Source: Gymnopilus junonius (lineage: Eukaryota > Basidiomycota > Agaricomycetes > Agaricales > Galerinaceae). Taken from it: a DNA stretch of 64,000 nucleotides. The position numbers and the translations under genes are program-made. Below, piece after piece: positions 50,268 to 61,630 of the stretch (position 1 is the first letter of the stretch; the number at the start of each line of letters is the position of its first letter). The notes below the pieces were generated by a model. The model had not been told where the DNA came from and did no database searches. It was given only the letters and a program-made list of their open reading frames with translations. Where the stretch lies: assembly GCA_015501075.1 (NCBI GenBank), contig JADNYJ010000001.1:1595530-1659529 (forward strand). The letters run 5' to 3'.

Positions 50268-52010
50268 TCATGTACCCGCACCAAACCATCGGCGGAAGAA
50301 ACTGCGAATCCACTCCGTGAACGAAATTCCTTCCGGACTCCTAGCTCCAGTTTCTTGCAGAGGTCCGCCTGCATGACCTGTAGTCCCGCCAGATGAACCC
50401 TCTCCACCTCCACCGCCAAGTTTGAAATGAGGATTCTCTTCCCTCTCAGAAATTTGACGTAAAATATCCGCAGCGCACTCATCATAGAGCCTATTGATCT
50501 CAGCTTCCCGACTGTAATAAGCGCGACGGACAGCGTAAGGCGCCATGCCGTTGTATTTGCGCACTAACGAGTTGAGTTCAGCGACAGCCGTTTCGTGATA
50601 ACTTTTCTCTTTTTCAACCCAGCTGGGATCTCGATGAGCCTTGATATCCTGGAGCGTAAACTTGCGCAGGATCTCGAGAGGATGTTCCATGGATAGGGTT
50701 CGGATGGCGCGACGTATCCATGATTGTTGAAGTATTTCTCGAAAGGTGTTGACAGAGCTTTCAAGCTCTATTGCGGGAGATGAAAGGTTAGTAAGATTGT
50801 CACTACACTGAAGTAAAGCAATTCCTCGTAAGTGACTTACCAGCTTGAGTTTCTACCCAGGGAGGAGCGGCTTTATTCCTCTGAATGATTCGATTCATCA
50901 GAAACTCTTCACGCGCTATGAACGGATTATGTTCATCTGTAGACCGCGTTAGAGGTTGTCCTCTACCCTTTATTGCGTTGAATGCACCAGCCTGACGAGC
51001 TTTCTATAATACAAACTTCAGTGTCGGGCATCATGGGGAAAAAGTCCGAAGGCACACACCTCTATTCTATCCTCTACCAAGCTCGTCCAGCCTTTCATAT
51101 TGACAGGATTTGGACGGCCACTGATAGGTCCTCTTGCACCTTTAATACCCATCCGATAATCTAACGTCGACTCCTTGGCTTGGGTGAGCCTGATTCCTTG
51201 TTCCGTTCGCTTTCGCTGCTCTCTTTCCATCCTACGTTCACGATCGTCTAACGGTAGTGGAGATCCAGAGGGCTTCGACGATACTACAGGTGGTATGTCT
51301 GCGAGTTTGATTGATGACACATCGTGTTGAGGGGCCTTGAACTGCGTATGCCATGGCTGGTGGCCCTCGGTAGCCTTCAAGAGGGGTTCAGAGGCCCATG
51401 ACCCGCTCGTTGGTGTTAGCTTGACCGGAATTTCCTCTGTAGGGACGATCGAGCCCAACTTCGGTGGTGCCCGTTTTATCTTTTCTTCGGCAGTCTGAAT
51501 GGCTCCTGTACGGAGAGGCTTGTACTTGTCCACCAGCATGCGAAGCACTGCATCTTTCATGCTCTCCTCCCCAGTCCAGTTCTCGTGCTCTTGCTCGAGA
51601 GCGGAGAGTTTTGCTGACAGGACCCTCTCCTCCGCCTCTTCTTTAGCCGCGTCTGCGAAGAGCTTTGCACTACCACTTAGTTGCGCTGATTCAGATCTTG
51701 CTTCGTGACTATCCTCTAAGTCAGATGCTCGTGATGTCCCTGGTCTAGAAGCATCTTCTGCCGCCTCCTTCGCAGCGTCCACGAGAAGCTTTGCACTACC
51801 CGTAAGTTGGGAACCCGAGCAAGGATTGTGGTCGAGTCTAACGTGCTCTGAGTACACATAGGTAGTGGGTTTAAATCTAGCGGACAATAAGTGGAAAGAG
51901 GTTCGTGATGAAGTTGAGATTCTCCTCGCAGATGGGTGCATGCAGAGAAGGAAAGACCTGCCATTTACGGCTATGATTGTTGTCGAAAGCCTGTCGGCAT
52001 TTCGGCACAT
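50268..52010 (-). CDS. DNAJC28-like conserved protein (DUF1992), probably mitochondrial
   Basis: Three exons on the minus strand: 52010-51060, 51003-50841, 50767-50268 (1614 nt, 537 aa), phases consistent. A second ATG at 51941 would give 514 aa starting MHPSARRISTSSRTSFHLL, a good mitochondrial presequence, and may be the true start. The middle is charged and contains two similar segments (LTGSAKLLVDAAKEAAEDAS and LSGSAKLFADAAKEEAEE). The conserved DNAJC28/DUF1992 region covers exons 2-3: ARQAGAFNAIKGRGQPL, NPFIAREEFLMNRI, APPWVETQ and the Trp-containing YNGMAPYAVRRAYYSREAEI. The animal relative carries a J domain, which is not seen here. Function is poorly known; a role in organelle chaperoning or Golgi tethering has been suggested for relatives. 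Confidence 0.82.
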
Positions 52011-52129
52011 ATGAGATTCAAAGCGCTTTTAAATAAACTACTTGTAGATTCCCTGACCCGAACAAAACTATTTAATCTGTCTCTGGAGACCGACTGGATT
52101 GGCCCGTCCTTGTCCAGACCAAACTGTCC

Positions 52130-53024
52130 TGCAGGTGCGGTGTAGCTCTTAAGATTATTGTATATGTTGACCTGATTTTTTTTATTTAAATTTTTGGAGA
52201 GGACGGAGCGGACAAACAATAAACGTAGAGTGATACCAGGATCGCTGCCCTTGTAAGCGCAAGTCAAAGCAATCTTTGGAGGATTGGCATTTCCTCCATT
52301 GGTGATGGTGACGTGGGCACAACCTATAGAGCGTTGATTTGATATCGATGAGTTCAATGTTTTCGAGTTTACTTACCAATGTAAAATTGAGCACCCGGGT
52401 ATGACGAAGCGACATGAAGGGCAATCTGAGAAAATGATTATCAGATGGACTTTCTCTGCAGCTGGAAAAATCAAGTCTCTTACGATCTAGAACGAAGTAA
52501 GTAATCTCCCGTGGGTAGAGATGCTGGGATGACTACGCTGTGTTTTCTTGTCAAAGGCAAGATCGATTTATTACAGTCAGATATCAAGATATAAAGACTA
52601 GACTGACCGTTATTAGTATTAACAACGTCAGATGCCCACTGCTGGGTCGTTGGGTTAAGAAGACCAGGTGAGTATATCTTTGTCCACACGGCACCCTGCC
52701 CGTTAAAATAGGCGGCCGTTGATGGCGCCTTTGCGATGTAGACTTGGACAGGTCCCTTGTGTCCAGAAGAAATGGCATCTTCACCAGTCCGTTGGGCGTG
52801 TTGATGCCATTCAAACCTATAGCGTGAAACGTTGAACTAGTTTAGTCTTGATTTTTCTGCAAATAATACGTGATGTTTCGTCCAGCGGGAATGCTGAGCG
52901 TTGACACACCAGAACCACTTAGGCCGTTGACGTTGCAGGTAATATCAGTGGAAGTGACGTCCGTTACAGGGTTGTTGTTGGGTGGGATGCGGTCCGCGAG
53001 GTAGGGTCCGGTAGGGTTCCATTC
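52130..53024 (-). pseudogene. AA9 lytic polysaccharide monooxygenase, truncated and frame-broken
   Basis: AA9-typical sequence is readable in pieces on the minus strand. [20 protein letters not shown] and CNVNG...[11 protein letters not shown] are in 53024-52870. WHQHAQRTGEDAI, SGHKGPVQVYIAKAP (the second copper-site His lies in GHKGP) and VWTKIYSPGLL are in 52816-52608. HSVVIPASLPTGDYLLR, then IALHVASSYPGAQFYIGCAH (conserved Gln and axial Tyr in QFY), then CAYKGSDPGIT lie further 3'. I cannot find the signal peptide and mature N-terminal His, the first half of the copper histidine brace. At least two junctions (near 52545 and 52490) need one extra base to keep frame. Most likely a decaying cellulose-oxidising gene; assembly errors could account for part of the damage. 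Confidence 0.65.
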
Positions 53025-53663
53025 CTACTGCCAGTACGTTGTCATTGCGTTATCAATGGCAGTGTTCTATGATTTTGATGTGAGCGCTACTCAATAAAGA
53101 CTTCTTATGTTTTACGGCCGGATTAGTTTGACCACCGGTAAACCACGCAGGGACTCGGACATAATGTCACCAAAAAGTTACTGTCTCCTTCAGTATGATA
53201 GTCGGCGCCATCTGACTAGACAATAATAATAAGATTACATAGTTGCTTTTCTTCCTGGAAATCCTACATATTTCCATTCTTGGCTGCAATATCCATTTCG
53301 GGTTGACTCGTGTCCGCAGGAACCAATGAGTGGCAATTTGCAAAGATGAAGTCCTTCTTCACTGACAAATAAATTATTCGGCTACAAGAATGAGGTACGA
53401 GCATCAAGCATCCCGTGCTAGAATCGATCATCAATGAGTCCGCCCGCCACAGTGACCAACCTGGCCCGCCTCAGGTAACATCTATTTTTAGAACTACTGT
53501 TACAACGCCATTTTTGCTACCTAAGTATCTAGGCAAGAGTGGATTTACAGCACATGGTACAAAGTTTGTTTTCTTCCATCCATCCATCCATCCATTTTTG
53601 AAATTGTGAAAAGAAAAAACATCAAATCCATCCAACCAATCCACCAATCACTCCAACCCCGGA
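53025..53663. other. Possible remnant 5' end of the AA9 gene
   Basis: On the minus strand VPAWFTGGQTNPAV-like sequence (about 53115-53160) could be an eroded upstream exon, but no start or signal peptide is linked to it. A short CATC tandem run (about 53577-53595) is present. Otherwise empty. Confidence 0.3.
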
Positions 53664-56413
53664 TCATCCCATTTCAATTTCCCCAATCACCAAAGCTTCG
53701 ACGAACTCGCCTGTTTCCAACCTCGTCTTACCCGCCTTACCCTTTATCCCTTCAGAATTGGCTTGAGCCTGGGCCAACGTAGGCAACACGACCAACCCAT
53801 TCGCTCCTGCCAAGCTCGCGACGCGACTTGATCGCTGTCCGCCTGTGCTGTACGCTTTGAGCACCATGCTTGACCCTGTGTCTGTGGTGGAAAGGAAGCT
53901 TTTGATGATAACGCGGTGGAATTCGACGCGTGGGTCGAGAGGCATTGGGTTTTGTATCTGGAGGAGGGATGTTATCAGCTCCTGAAGCAGAAGCAGAAGA
54001 ACAAGCGCAAGAACAAAAATGTGGATGAAAAATGAAACGAAAAATCTTACCTGGACGACGACCCTCGGCAGCTCACATAGCCTTTCGGGGAACCCGCCCA
54101 TCCTCCTCAGCGCGGGGAGGACAAAAACGTAGAACATCACGAGCGCAGAGGCGGGGTTACCTGGGAGCGCAAAGATCGGCTTAGGGATCGTGCTTCCGGC
54201 TTCTTTGGTTTCGCTTCCAATACCAGCACTCGCACTTGCATTACCTTCGACACCAGTGGTCACAGTCGTACCAGTGGCACCTGCATCACCCGCAGTCCCG
54301 GCATCCGGACCCGTAGACCCAGAGAGAGACCCAGAGACAGGGACGACCCCAAAAGTCGTCGGTTTCCCAGGCTTCACCCCGACCCTTCCAAAGTGGATTG
54401 TCCCGCCCAAATAGCGCTCAATGATGGGCTTGAGGAGGTCCGTTGGGCCCATTGACGTCCCGCCCGTCGTCAGCACCATATCGGCGGTGTGTAGCGCGTG
54501 GGTGAGGGTGTTGAGGTGGGATGTTATGCTGTGATTAAAGGGGAGGGAGTTAGAGATGGGAGGAAGAAAGTGAAGGGAGAAGGGAAGGAGGACTTACTCG
54601 TCTGGAACAATCCCGAGATCGATGACTTCGTATCCCAAACTTTCGAGGACAGCACGCAGGGAGGGTCGGTTGGTGTCGTATATCCCGCCCCATTCTTCTG
54701 CTTTCGATGGACTAGCACCAGCACCAACACCGACGTCGTGCAGATCGACGAGTTCGTTGCCGGTACTCATAAGCGCAATAACAGGTTTCTTGTACACTCT
54801 GACCTGAATAAAACTATCAGCGACCTACATAGAAAAAAATAGATTAGAAAACCCAACCGACCTCTTTCCTTCCGACAAACACCAACACACCAACATCCCC
54901 ACCTCCCCTGCCCACCAGCTCCCCTTTCTGCCTGACCACATCACCCTTCCTCACATCTGATCCGGGTGCTCTCACGTTCTCGCCTTCCGGCACCTGCACT
55001 AAGGTCCGCACCTCCTTCTCCTCGGGGGAGAGTCGGGGAAGGGTTTGTACGTCGAAATGAGCTCGGTGTCTTCGACCATGATCACTGTGTCCGTCCCAAG
55101 GGGCAGGGGCGCACCGGTGTTAATGCGGAAAATGGAGCCAGGGGGGAGGGGGCTAGAAGGGGTGTGTGTGCTAGAGGTGAGGACGGTGTAGGTTCCTGGG
55201 GGGTCGGTAGCTATAGGGAGGGGTGGATGATTAGTTGATATTCGGAAGAAGGGGTGAGGCTGGAAGACAGAGACGTACATCGCAGAGCGTAGCCATCTAC
55301 GCTGGTGGTTGCGCGGATGGGGATGTCTTGTGGGGCATATACGTCTTCTGCTAGAATCCTACCTCCGAGTTTGTAGTCGACCTGTCAGGAGGCAAGGTGT
55401 CATTTTCAAGCTCGTGAGATGCGGTTTAGTTTCGATAGACGAACAGAGAGGATTTCGATGGGCAGTAGTTGGATGTTCTGCCGGATTAACTGGAGCGCAT
55501 TTTCTAGAGTGATTTGAGGGAAGGGAGATTTCCTGTGTCGGGCAGGCACTGGAGATAAAACACATCAGACAGACATATAGGGCATGTTAAGCATTCCATG
55601 TACCAGGAGCTGAAGGGTCATGAGATAAAGCAGCTTGAGAGCGCGGCCTTGGGTGACTGTGGTTAGTATGGCTATGAGAGTGAGAATGGTAGTGGTGGTG
55701 ATGGTGATGACTGCTTTGTGAATCGCTGGTTGAGGCAGAGGTCGAGCTGTCGGGCGTCTGGGCTACCTCTGAGCTGGACAACGAAAGCGCAGCGTGCACT
55801 TGTTTGCCTGACCCGCCTTTGATAAGGTCGATAGCATGTTCGAGGACACCTCCCTGCAGTAACGCTTCTAGGTTTTCTGTCACCGCTTTCGGGCTCCCGG
55901 GGAGAGTGGTCACAAGGGTCTTTTTGATAGTCCCAGCTACGGGTCGCGCCAGAGCCGCGAGAGGCGTTTTGTCTAGGGAAGCAGACAGCATGAGATGGAC
56001 CAAGCCGGGTGCGGGGCGCTCGATGAGTGGCGCAATGGCCTGGATAAATCGGGCCAGTTAGGACAGTTGCAGATTTAAAATCTATACTAATATTCGGAAT
56101 GCCTACCTCTGGTGTAACATCCCTCATTCCAAAGCCTGTTCCACCTGTGGTGATCACCCAATCTATTTCGTTGGAGGAGGTCCAGTCGGTTACGACGCTT
56201 TGGATAGCGGCCACATCATCTGCTACAATTCGATAGTGGCCCTCTGGGATTTGGCATGAAATACGCTGAGCGATTAAATCTCTGATGGTCGGGCCCGACC
56301 TGTCGGTGCTGCGGTCGGCGGAAGCGGTGTCGCTCACTGCGATGATTAGAATCGACGGTGAATCTGGCAGACTCGAGCTCACCAGTCAAAATAGCCACTC
56401 GAATGAGGGTCAT
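53664..56413 (-). CDS. Gephyrin/Cnx1-type molybdopterin molybdenumtransferase (MogA + MoeA fusion), with one apparent frame break
   Basis: Minus-strand multi-exon gene. Resolved 5' exons are 56413-56383, 56336-56107 and 56039-55604; further exons run to the stop at 53664-53666. The N-terminal MogA/MoaB-like domain starts MTLIRVAILTVSDTAS, has ITTGGTGFGMRDVTPE (molybdopterin-binding TGGTG) and LPGSPKAV. A His/Ser-rich linker (about 55640-55740) follows. The MoeA-like domain contains SVDGYALR, INTGAPLPLGTDTVIMVEDTEL, VRKGDVV, VIALMSTGNELVD, TTGGTSMGPTDLLKP and FALPGNPASALV, ending in a beta-barrel domain. MogA adenylylates molybdopterin and MoeA inserts molybdate, giving cofactor for nitrate reductase and sulfite oxidase. 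The reading frame shifts between STYKPFPDSPP and EEKEVRTLVQVPEGENV at a five-base G run (55024-55028). The order MogA-MoeA is as in animal gephyrin and fungal CnxE, opposite to plant Cnx1. Confidence 0.88.
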
Positions 56414-56551
56414 TATTCTTGTAAAACGTTGGGTGAGTATCGAGAACGGGCGTCATTGTTCACAGACCTGTGGTTTCTCTAGTACTTAGCAGTAGAATAA
56501 AGGCCAAGCGGACAATCGAAAACGGATCTTTCCGAGGCGCGAGGCAGGCTG

Positions 56552-56559
56552 TATAAATA
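56552..56559 (+). promoter_or_regulatory. TATA box of Argonaute gene 1
   Basis: TATAAATA 97 bp before the ATG at 56649. The second Argonaute has ATATAAAA at 61533-61540 in the same relative position. Confidence 0.5.
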
Positions 56560-56648
56560 CCCCCACCGTCTCTCCGACCGCGTCTTGAACTCGTACCACA
56601 ACTACGTACACAACTAACCACCCTTCCTTCCCAAGCTTACCGTCAACA

Positions 56649-59600
56649 ATGCCACCACGCATCGCTCCAGGTCGCGGCTCAGGCCCACAGAGGGGGTCAG
56701 GACCTAACCGCGGCGGTGGTGCGGGTCGTGGAGGCGCCGTTGCCAGTATTGCGGGTGAGTCTTGTTTTATTCGGTCATGTACTCGTCGGTTTTTCATGGT
56801 TGAATTCATGTTTTTTCTTCGATTTTTCTTTCTTTGACATTGCCCATCCATGCACCGCTTGACGTTTGTTTTCTCCAATCAAGCGTCGGTAAAAACGGTC
56901 GGTGTTAAGCGCCCTGGTTATGGTCAAGGCGGCAGACCTGTGAATGTGCTTGTGAATGCTTTTGCGGTGGAAGTTACAGATGAAATGATATACCATTATG
57001 ATGGTCAGTTTTTTTGTCCTTGGTTTTACGCATATATCCACATTTCGCTTACATGTGAGTCTACGTAAACTATTCGCAGTCGGTGAGTTAGGCCCTATGT
57101 CACTTTCTGTAGTACGCCTGATCATGATCGTCATTGACACCTTAATTTCCAGCGATCACCCCGGACAACCTCCCCTCTCGGTTGAATATGCAACTGTATG
57201 GACGACTACAAGAACAGGTGCCGGCTTTTAGAGGTGTCGTGTACGACGGGAGAAAGAACCTCTTTACTGTCAACAAGCTCCCATTAGGCCAAACGGACGG
57301 AGCGTCGGTATGTTACTAACGTTACGTCAGGCGCTTACTGTCTATGGTCTGCGCCTCGAAGAATATATGGCCTAAGCTTTTTTTGTTTAATTAGTTCGAC
57401 GTCGTTCTTCAACCTCAAGGTCCTCCTGGCGCCCGCCCACCCAAAGTCTATAAAGTCAAGGTCACAAAAGTCGCTGAAATCAACACCGAGTGTGTATTTT
57501 ACAACTCCGTTAAATAATCATTCCTTCCCTCTCAACCTATCTCTTGTTTAATAGGCTCCTCCATCGATTCATTGCTGGTAAACAATCCCAGGACAATGCC
57601 GTCCAAACCTCCATCATGGTTAGCTACATATTACTTTCTCCCCCACACCAACACAACTTATGCCCCCTTCCCTTCTTTTCCCCAGGCCCTCAATATTGTC
57701 ATCCGCATGCAACCCAATCAAAAATATCCATTCAACGTCCGATCTTTCTTCACCCCCGCCAACAAAAAGGCCATCGGAGCTGGCATTGAACTTTGGAGAG
57801 GATACTTCCAGTCCCTGCGGCCCGCGCAAAACAAACTATACGTAAACCTTGACATCTCCACCGGGATGATGTACAAAGACGGTCCATTACTCGCCCTATG
57901 CCTCGAGTTCCTTGGGCGGCCGGGGCAGGACGAAAATCTCCTTAGTCCGAGGAGGGGTTTTCCCGATCGGGAACGGGTGAGGCTGCAGAGGTTTTTGGTG
58001 GGGATGAGGGTGATTACGGAACATTCGCAAGGTGGGGGGAAAAGGGAGAGAGGATATGTGGTGAAGAGGCTTACGGCGGAAGGCGCGAATACGAGATCGT
58101 TTACGGATAGAGAGGGGAAGAGTATGACTGTGGCGAATTATTTCGATAAGGTCGTTGGGAGGAGGTTGAAGTTTCCGGATATTATTTGCATTGAGGTGAT
58201 GATTTTTGTTTCTTTTTTCGTACTATTTTTCTTTTCATTTATTCATTTTCCCGTGATGGTAATTCTCGGTTCTGAACATGTTTCTATTCTTAGGTCGGCT
58301 CAGGCGCCGTTATCCCTCTCGAACTGTGCCGCGTCCCGCCTGGGCAAATTATGCGCAAGCAAATTCCTTCCGACAAGACGAATGATATGTTGGAATTCTC
58401 AAAGCTTGATCCTCCTCAACGGTTGGCAAGTATCCGACAGGGATTACAGGTACGTTTTCTGTTGTCCCTTCATTATTTCCTCTTTCCTTCACCACATTGG
58501 TACTAATACTGGGTGTCGCATTAATCAAGGTGCTGCAATATGGGCAAAGCGAGTATATACGCCAGTTTGGGATGAAAATCTCCGAGACGCCTATGAGTGT
58601 GCGTGCGCGTGTGCTTCCTCCTCCTATGTTGAAGTATGGAGAGGGCAGTGCGCAAAAAACGATCGTAAGTTTTCTGCATCATATTTGATTTGATATTTGA
58701 ACAAATATTGATCTTGAAACGAACTTACTATTACTTGTAGAAACCGGCGAATGGGTCGTGGAATATGTGAGTGCACCTGGTTCCTTTTTCTTTTGTTTCC
58801 CTTCATGACTTACACGATCAATTATTTGACATATAGGCGCGATAAAAAGTTCTTCAAACCTTCAGTCATTAAACAGTGGGTGATAGTCGTATATGAGAGC
58901 GAGAGGCGGTTCCCGAGACGAGCAGCAGAGGAGATGGCTTTTGGATTCTGTCAGGGTGCTGTTAGTGTTGGTGAGTTGAAGTTGATTCATTGGACTTGTA
59001 CCAGTTATGTTACTGATTCATGCGCTGGCGTGCTTGTGCATGTAAAGGTATGCAAGTCATGGATAGTCACCCGGTTATTGTGTATGAGAACGGACAAGGG
59101 GTTATTGGCGAGGTACGTACGCGTTCGCTTGCTTACTTGGCTTTGGTCTGATTATACCATTCTAATTTTTTAGCAACTCAAAAGGGCCGGCAAGGCGTGC
59201 TTGGATCAGAAAAAGTCGCCTCCGAATCTTATGGTGGTTGTTCTGCCCGAGGGCGGTAATCAGATATATACCGCAGTCAAACAGTACGTTTTGAAGCTGT
59301 TTTGTATTTAATTGTTTACTGATTACTTTTTCATTGATCATTGTTGCTGATAGCTTTGGCGATGTCACTGTGAGTATTCTATAAATGATTCGACTTGGAT
59401 GTATCTTTAATTTACATATTTTTTATCTCTCTAGATGGGCGTAGCCACTCAGTGCCTCAAATCTAACAAGTGCAGTCGTGCTAAGCCGCAGTACTGGGCC
59501 AACGTTATGCTGAAGTAAGTTCTATTTATATCGTACTTCTATAATTGGGTATTTTGTCCCGAAGAAGTATGCTCTGTTCACCAGGGTTATTTTTAACTCC

Positions 59601-61138
59601 TTATACTTGACCTCTTCACACATGCTTTCACTTAATTCTGGTAAATTTCTCGCGCTAACGCCTTAATCTACACCTTAGATTAAATGTCAAACTCGGCGGG
59701 ATCAACAGCGTCCTGGGAGAAATGAACGCAGCCCTCAACGACCCGGGCCATCCTACCATCGTCATGGGCGCCGATGTCAACCATCCCGCTCCAGGAGCGG
59801 ACGGTCGACCATCATTCGCTGCTTTGGTGTCGAGCGTGGATAGTACCACTGCCAAATATATCTCGGAGAGTCGTGTGCAGATGGGCCGGGTAGAGATGAT
59901 TGAGGATTTGGAGAATATGTGCAAGGTTTGTTTTGCCTTTCTTTCTTTTTTACTCTGCGTTGTTTTTCGCGTGTTGACTTATGGTTTTCGTTGTTACTTA
60001 GGCTGCGATTGGCAAGTATGCTGGGTATCAGAATGCTTTTGAGAAGGGAAGACCGCCGCCTTCTCGTTTGATCTTTTATCGAGGTGTGTCATCTTTGGGG
60101 CTCGCAAGATCATCTCCTTCGTCTATAACGTTTTTTTTTTTGTAGATGGTGTTTCGGAAGGACAGTTCCAGCAAGTCCTTGATGACGGTCAGTTTTTCTT
60201 GCATTTGCTAGTTTTGTTTTTTTAACATTTCTCGACGTATCAAGAGTTGCCAAAGATTAAGAGTACGCGTCAGTTTCTCACTCTAGGTTGAATCATATTG
60301 ACCACAAATTATTTTAGAGGCCTGCCAAGCGATGAAGATTAACCCAAAAATTACTCTTGTTGTTGTCGGTAAACGGCATCATATCAGGCAAGTTTTTTAT
60401 GTTCTTCTATTTACGTAGTTCCATATTCATGATGACCTGGACCTGTAGGATGTTCCCCCAGAACCCTGGCGATGCAGACAAGACGGGAAATTGCCAGGCC
60501 GGAACGACCATTGACGAAGGCCTCGGTCATCCCACAGAGTTTGACTACTACCAGCTTACCCACGGAGGCCTCTTGGGTACTAGCAGGCCTGCACATTATT
60601 CTGTGATTTATGATGTAAGGATTTCTATGGTCTCTGATCTCGCTGCTTTATTTACATCGCATATTCTTTCGTATCGCAGGAGAACAAGTTCTCGTGCGTC
60701 TTTTTTCTGCTACCTTGAGTTTATCTAATTGATTTTTTGAATAATTTATTACTCTATGTAGTGCTGATGCGATGCAGAGTCTTTCTTTTGCACTTTGCCA
60801 TGTCTATGCGCGAGCGACTCGTTCGGTCTCTATTCCGGCTCCGGTATACTGTGCGTGTTACCATTCTATTCATTATGTCTTATTACTAACTTGTGATTTT
60901 TACCAGATGCCGATATCGTTTGCGCTCGCGCAAAGAACCACTATACGCCTGGGACTGATCTTGATCTATCGGAGACGGCAACTCAAGTTTCCCATGCTGA
61001 GGGCCAGCTCCAGGCATTCAGGGCTGGATATAAGCCCCTGCATGCTAATATGGCGAACCTGATGTACTTTATGGTGCGTTGTCTGCTTTTTACTAGCTTT
61101 ACTCTTGTTACTGATGGGCGAGTTGTACTCTATAGTGA
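56649..61138 (+). CDS. Argonaute (QDE-2-like), tandem copy 1
   Basis: Twenty-five-exon model totalling 2673 nt (890 aa), all phases consistent. Early exons: 56649-56754, 56884-57003, a 3-nt exon 57079-57081, 57153-57307, 57395-57489, 57555-57618, 57686-58195. Others follow at similar spacing, ending with 60907-61073 and an exon holding only the TGA at 61136-61138. The N-terminus is RG-rich (RGG-type). The N domain has VDD-like EVTDEMIYHYDVAITPDN; the DUF1785/L1 region has RGFPDRERVRLQRFLVG. PAZ spans roughly MTVANYFDKVVGRRLKFPDI to RKQIP. MID follows KQWVIVVYESERRF and includes VLPEGGNQIYTAVK. PIWI catalytic residues are visible at GADVNHP (Asp 624), DGVSEGQF (Asp 702) and YYADIVCARAKNHY (Asp 837), so slicer activity is plausible. 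Expected to bind small RNAs for silencing. One GC-AG intron occurs at 60388-60448. Confidence 0.93.
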
Positions 61139-61630
61139 TCAATCTGAATTCGTCACCGAAACACGTCTCCGTCGAATCGCCTTGATGGTTGTACATAACG
61201 CGTTCCTTTCTCCTCGTTCTTCTTTCTTTCTCGCTTGATCGTCTTCACAGCTTTCTGTTCCCTGAATCCTGATACCTCTTTGTAAAATACCAAAATGATG
61301 CATTACAGTAACGAGTCATGACGATCTTTATATATCTAAATCAGCTTGAATGAGCATGTGCTCACTGTCCGCAGTGCGAACGGTCCGCCTTGCTTTCACT
61401 ACAGGCTTTTTATCCCACAACCTGACTGGCTGAGAAGGTAACTTGCCCTTATCCATCAGGAACGTTGTGTTCTGTCAACTCCTGTGAACGACTGCGCCTT
61501 ATTTTTGGACTCGGATTACTCCGTGGGATCCAATATAAAAGACGAGATACCTTCCTTTCCATGTTGAACTGGTACCACCAACACACGGACACTGCCATCC
61601 TATTGTCCACGTTTTCGCATTTGACAAACT
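61139..61630 (+). promoter_or_regulatory. Spacer and promoter between the two Argonaute genes
   Basis: About 490 bp. It holds the 3' UTR of copy 1 and the promoter of copy 2 with a TATA-like ATATAAAA at 61533-61540, 91 bp before the ATG. No other gene. Confidence 0.5.

Noticed and set aside
53577..53595. CATC tandem run as a possible functional repeat
   Set aside because: Short simple repeat in intergenic DNA with no associated feature.
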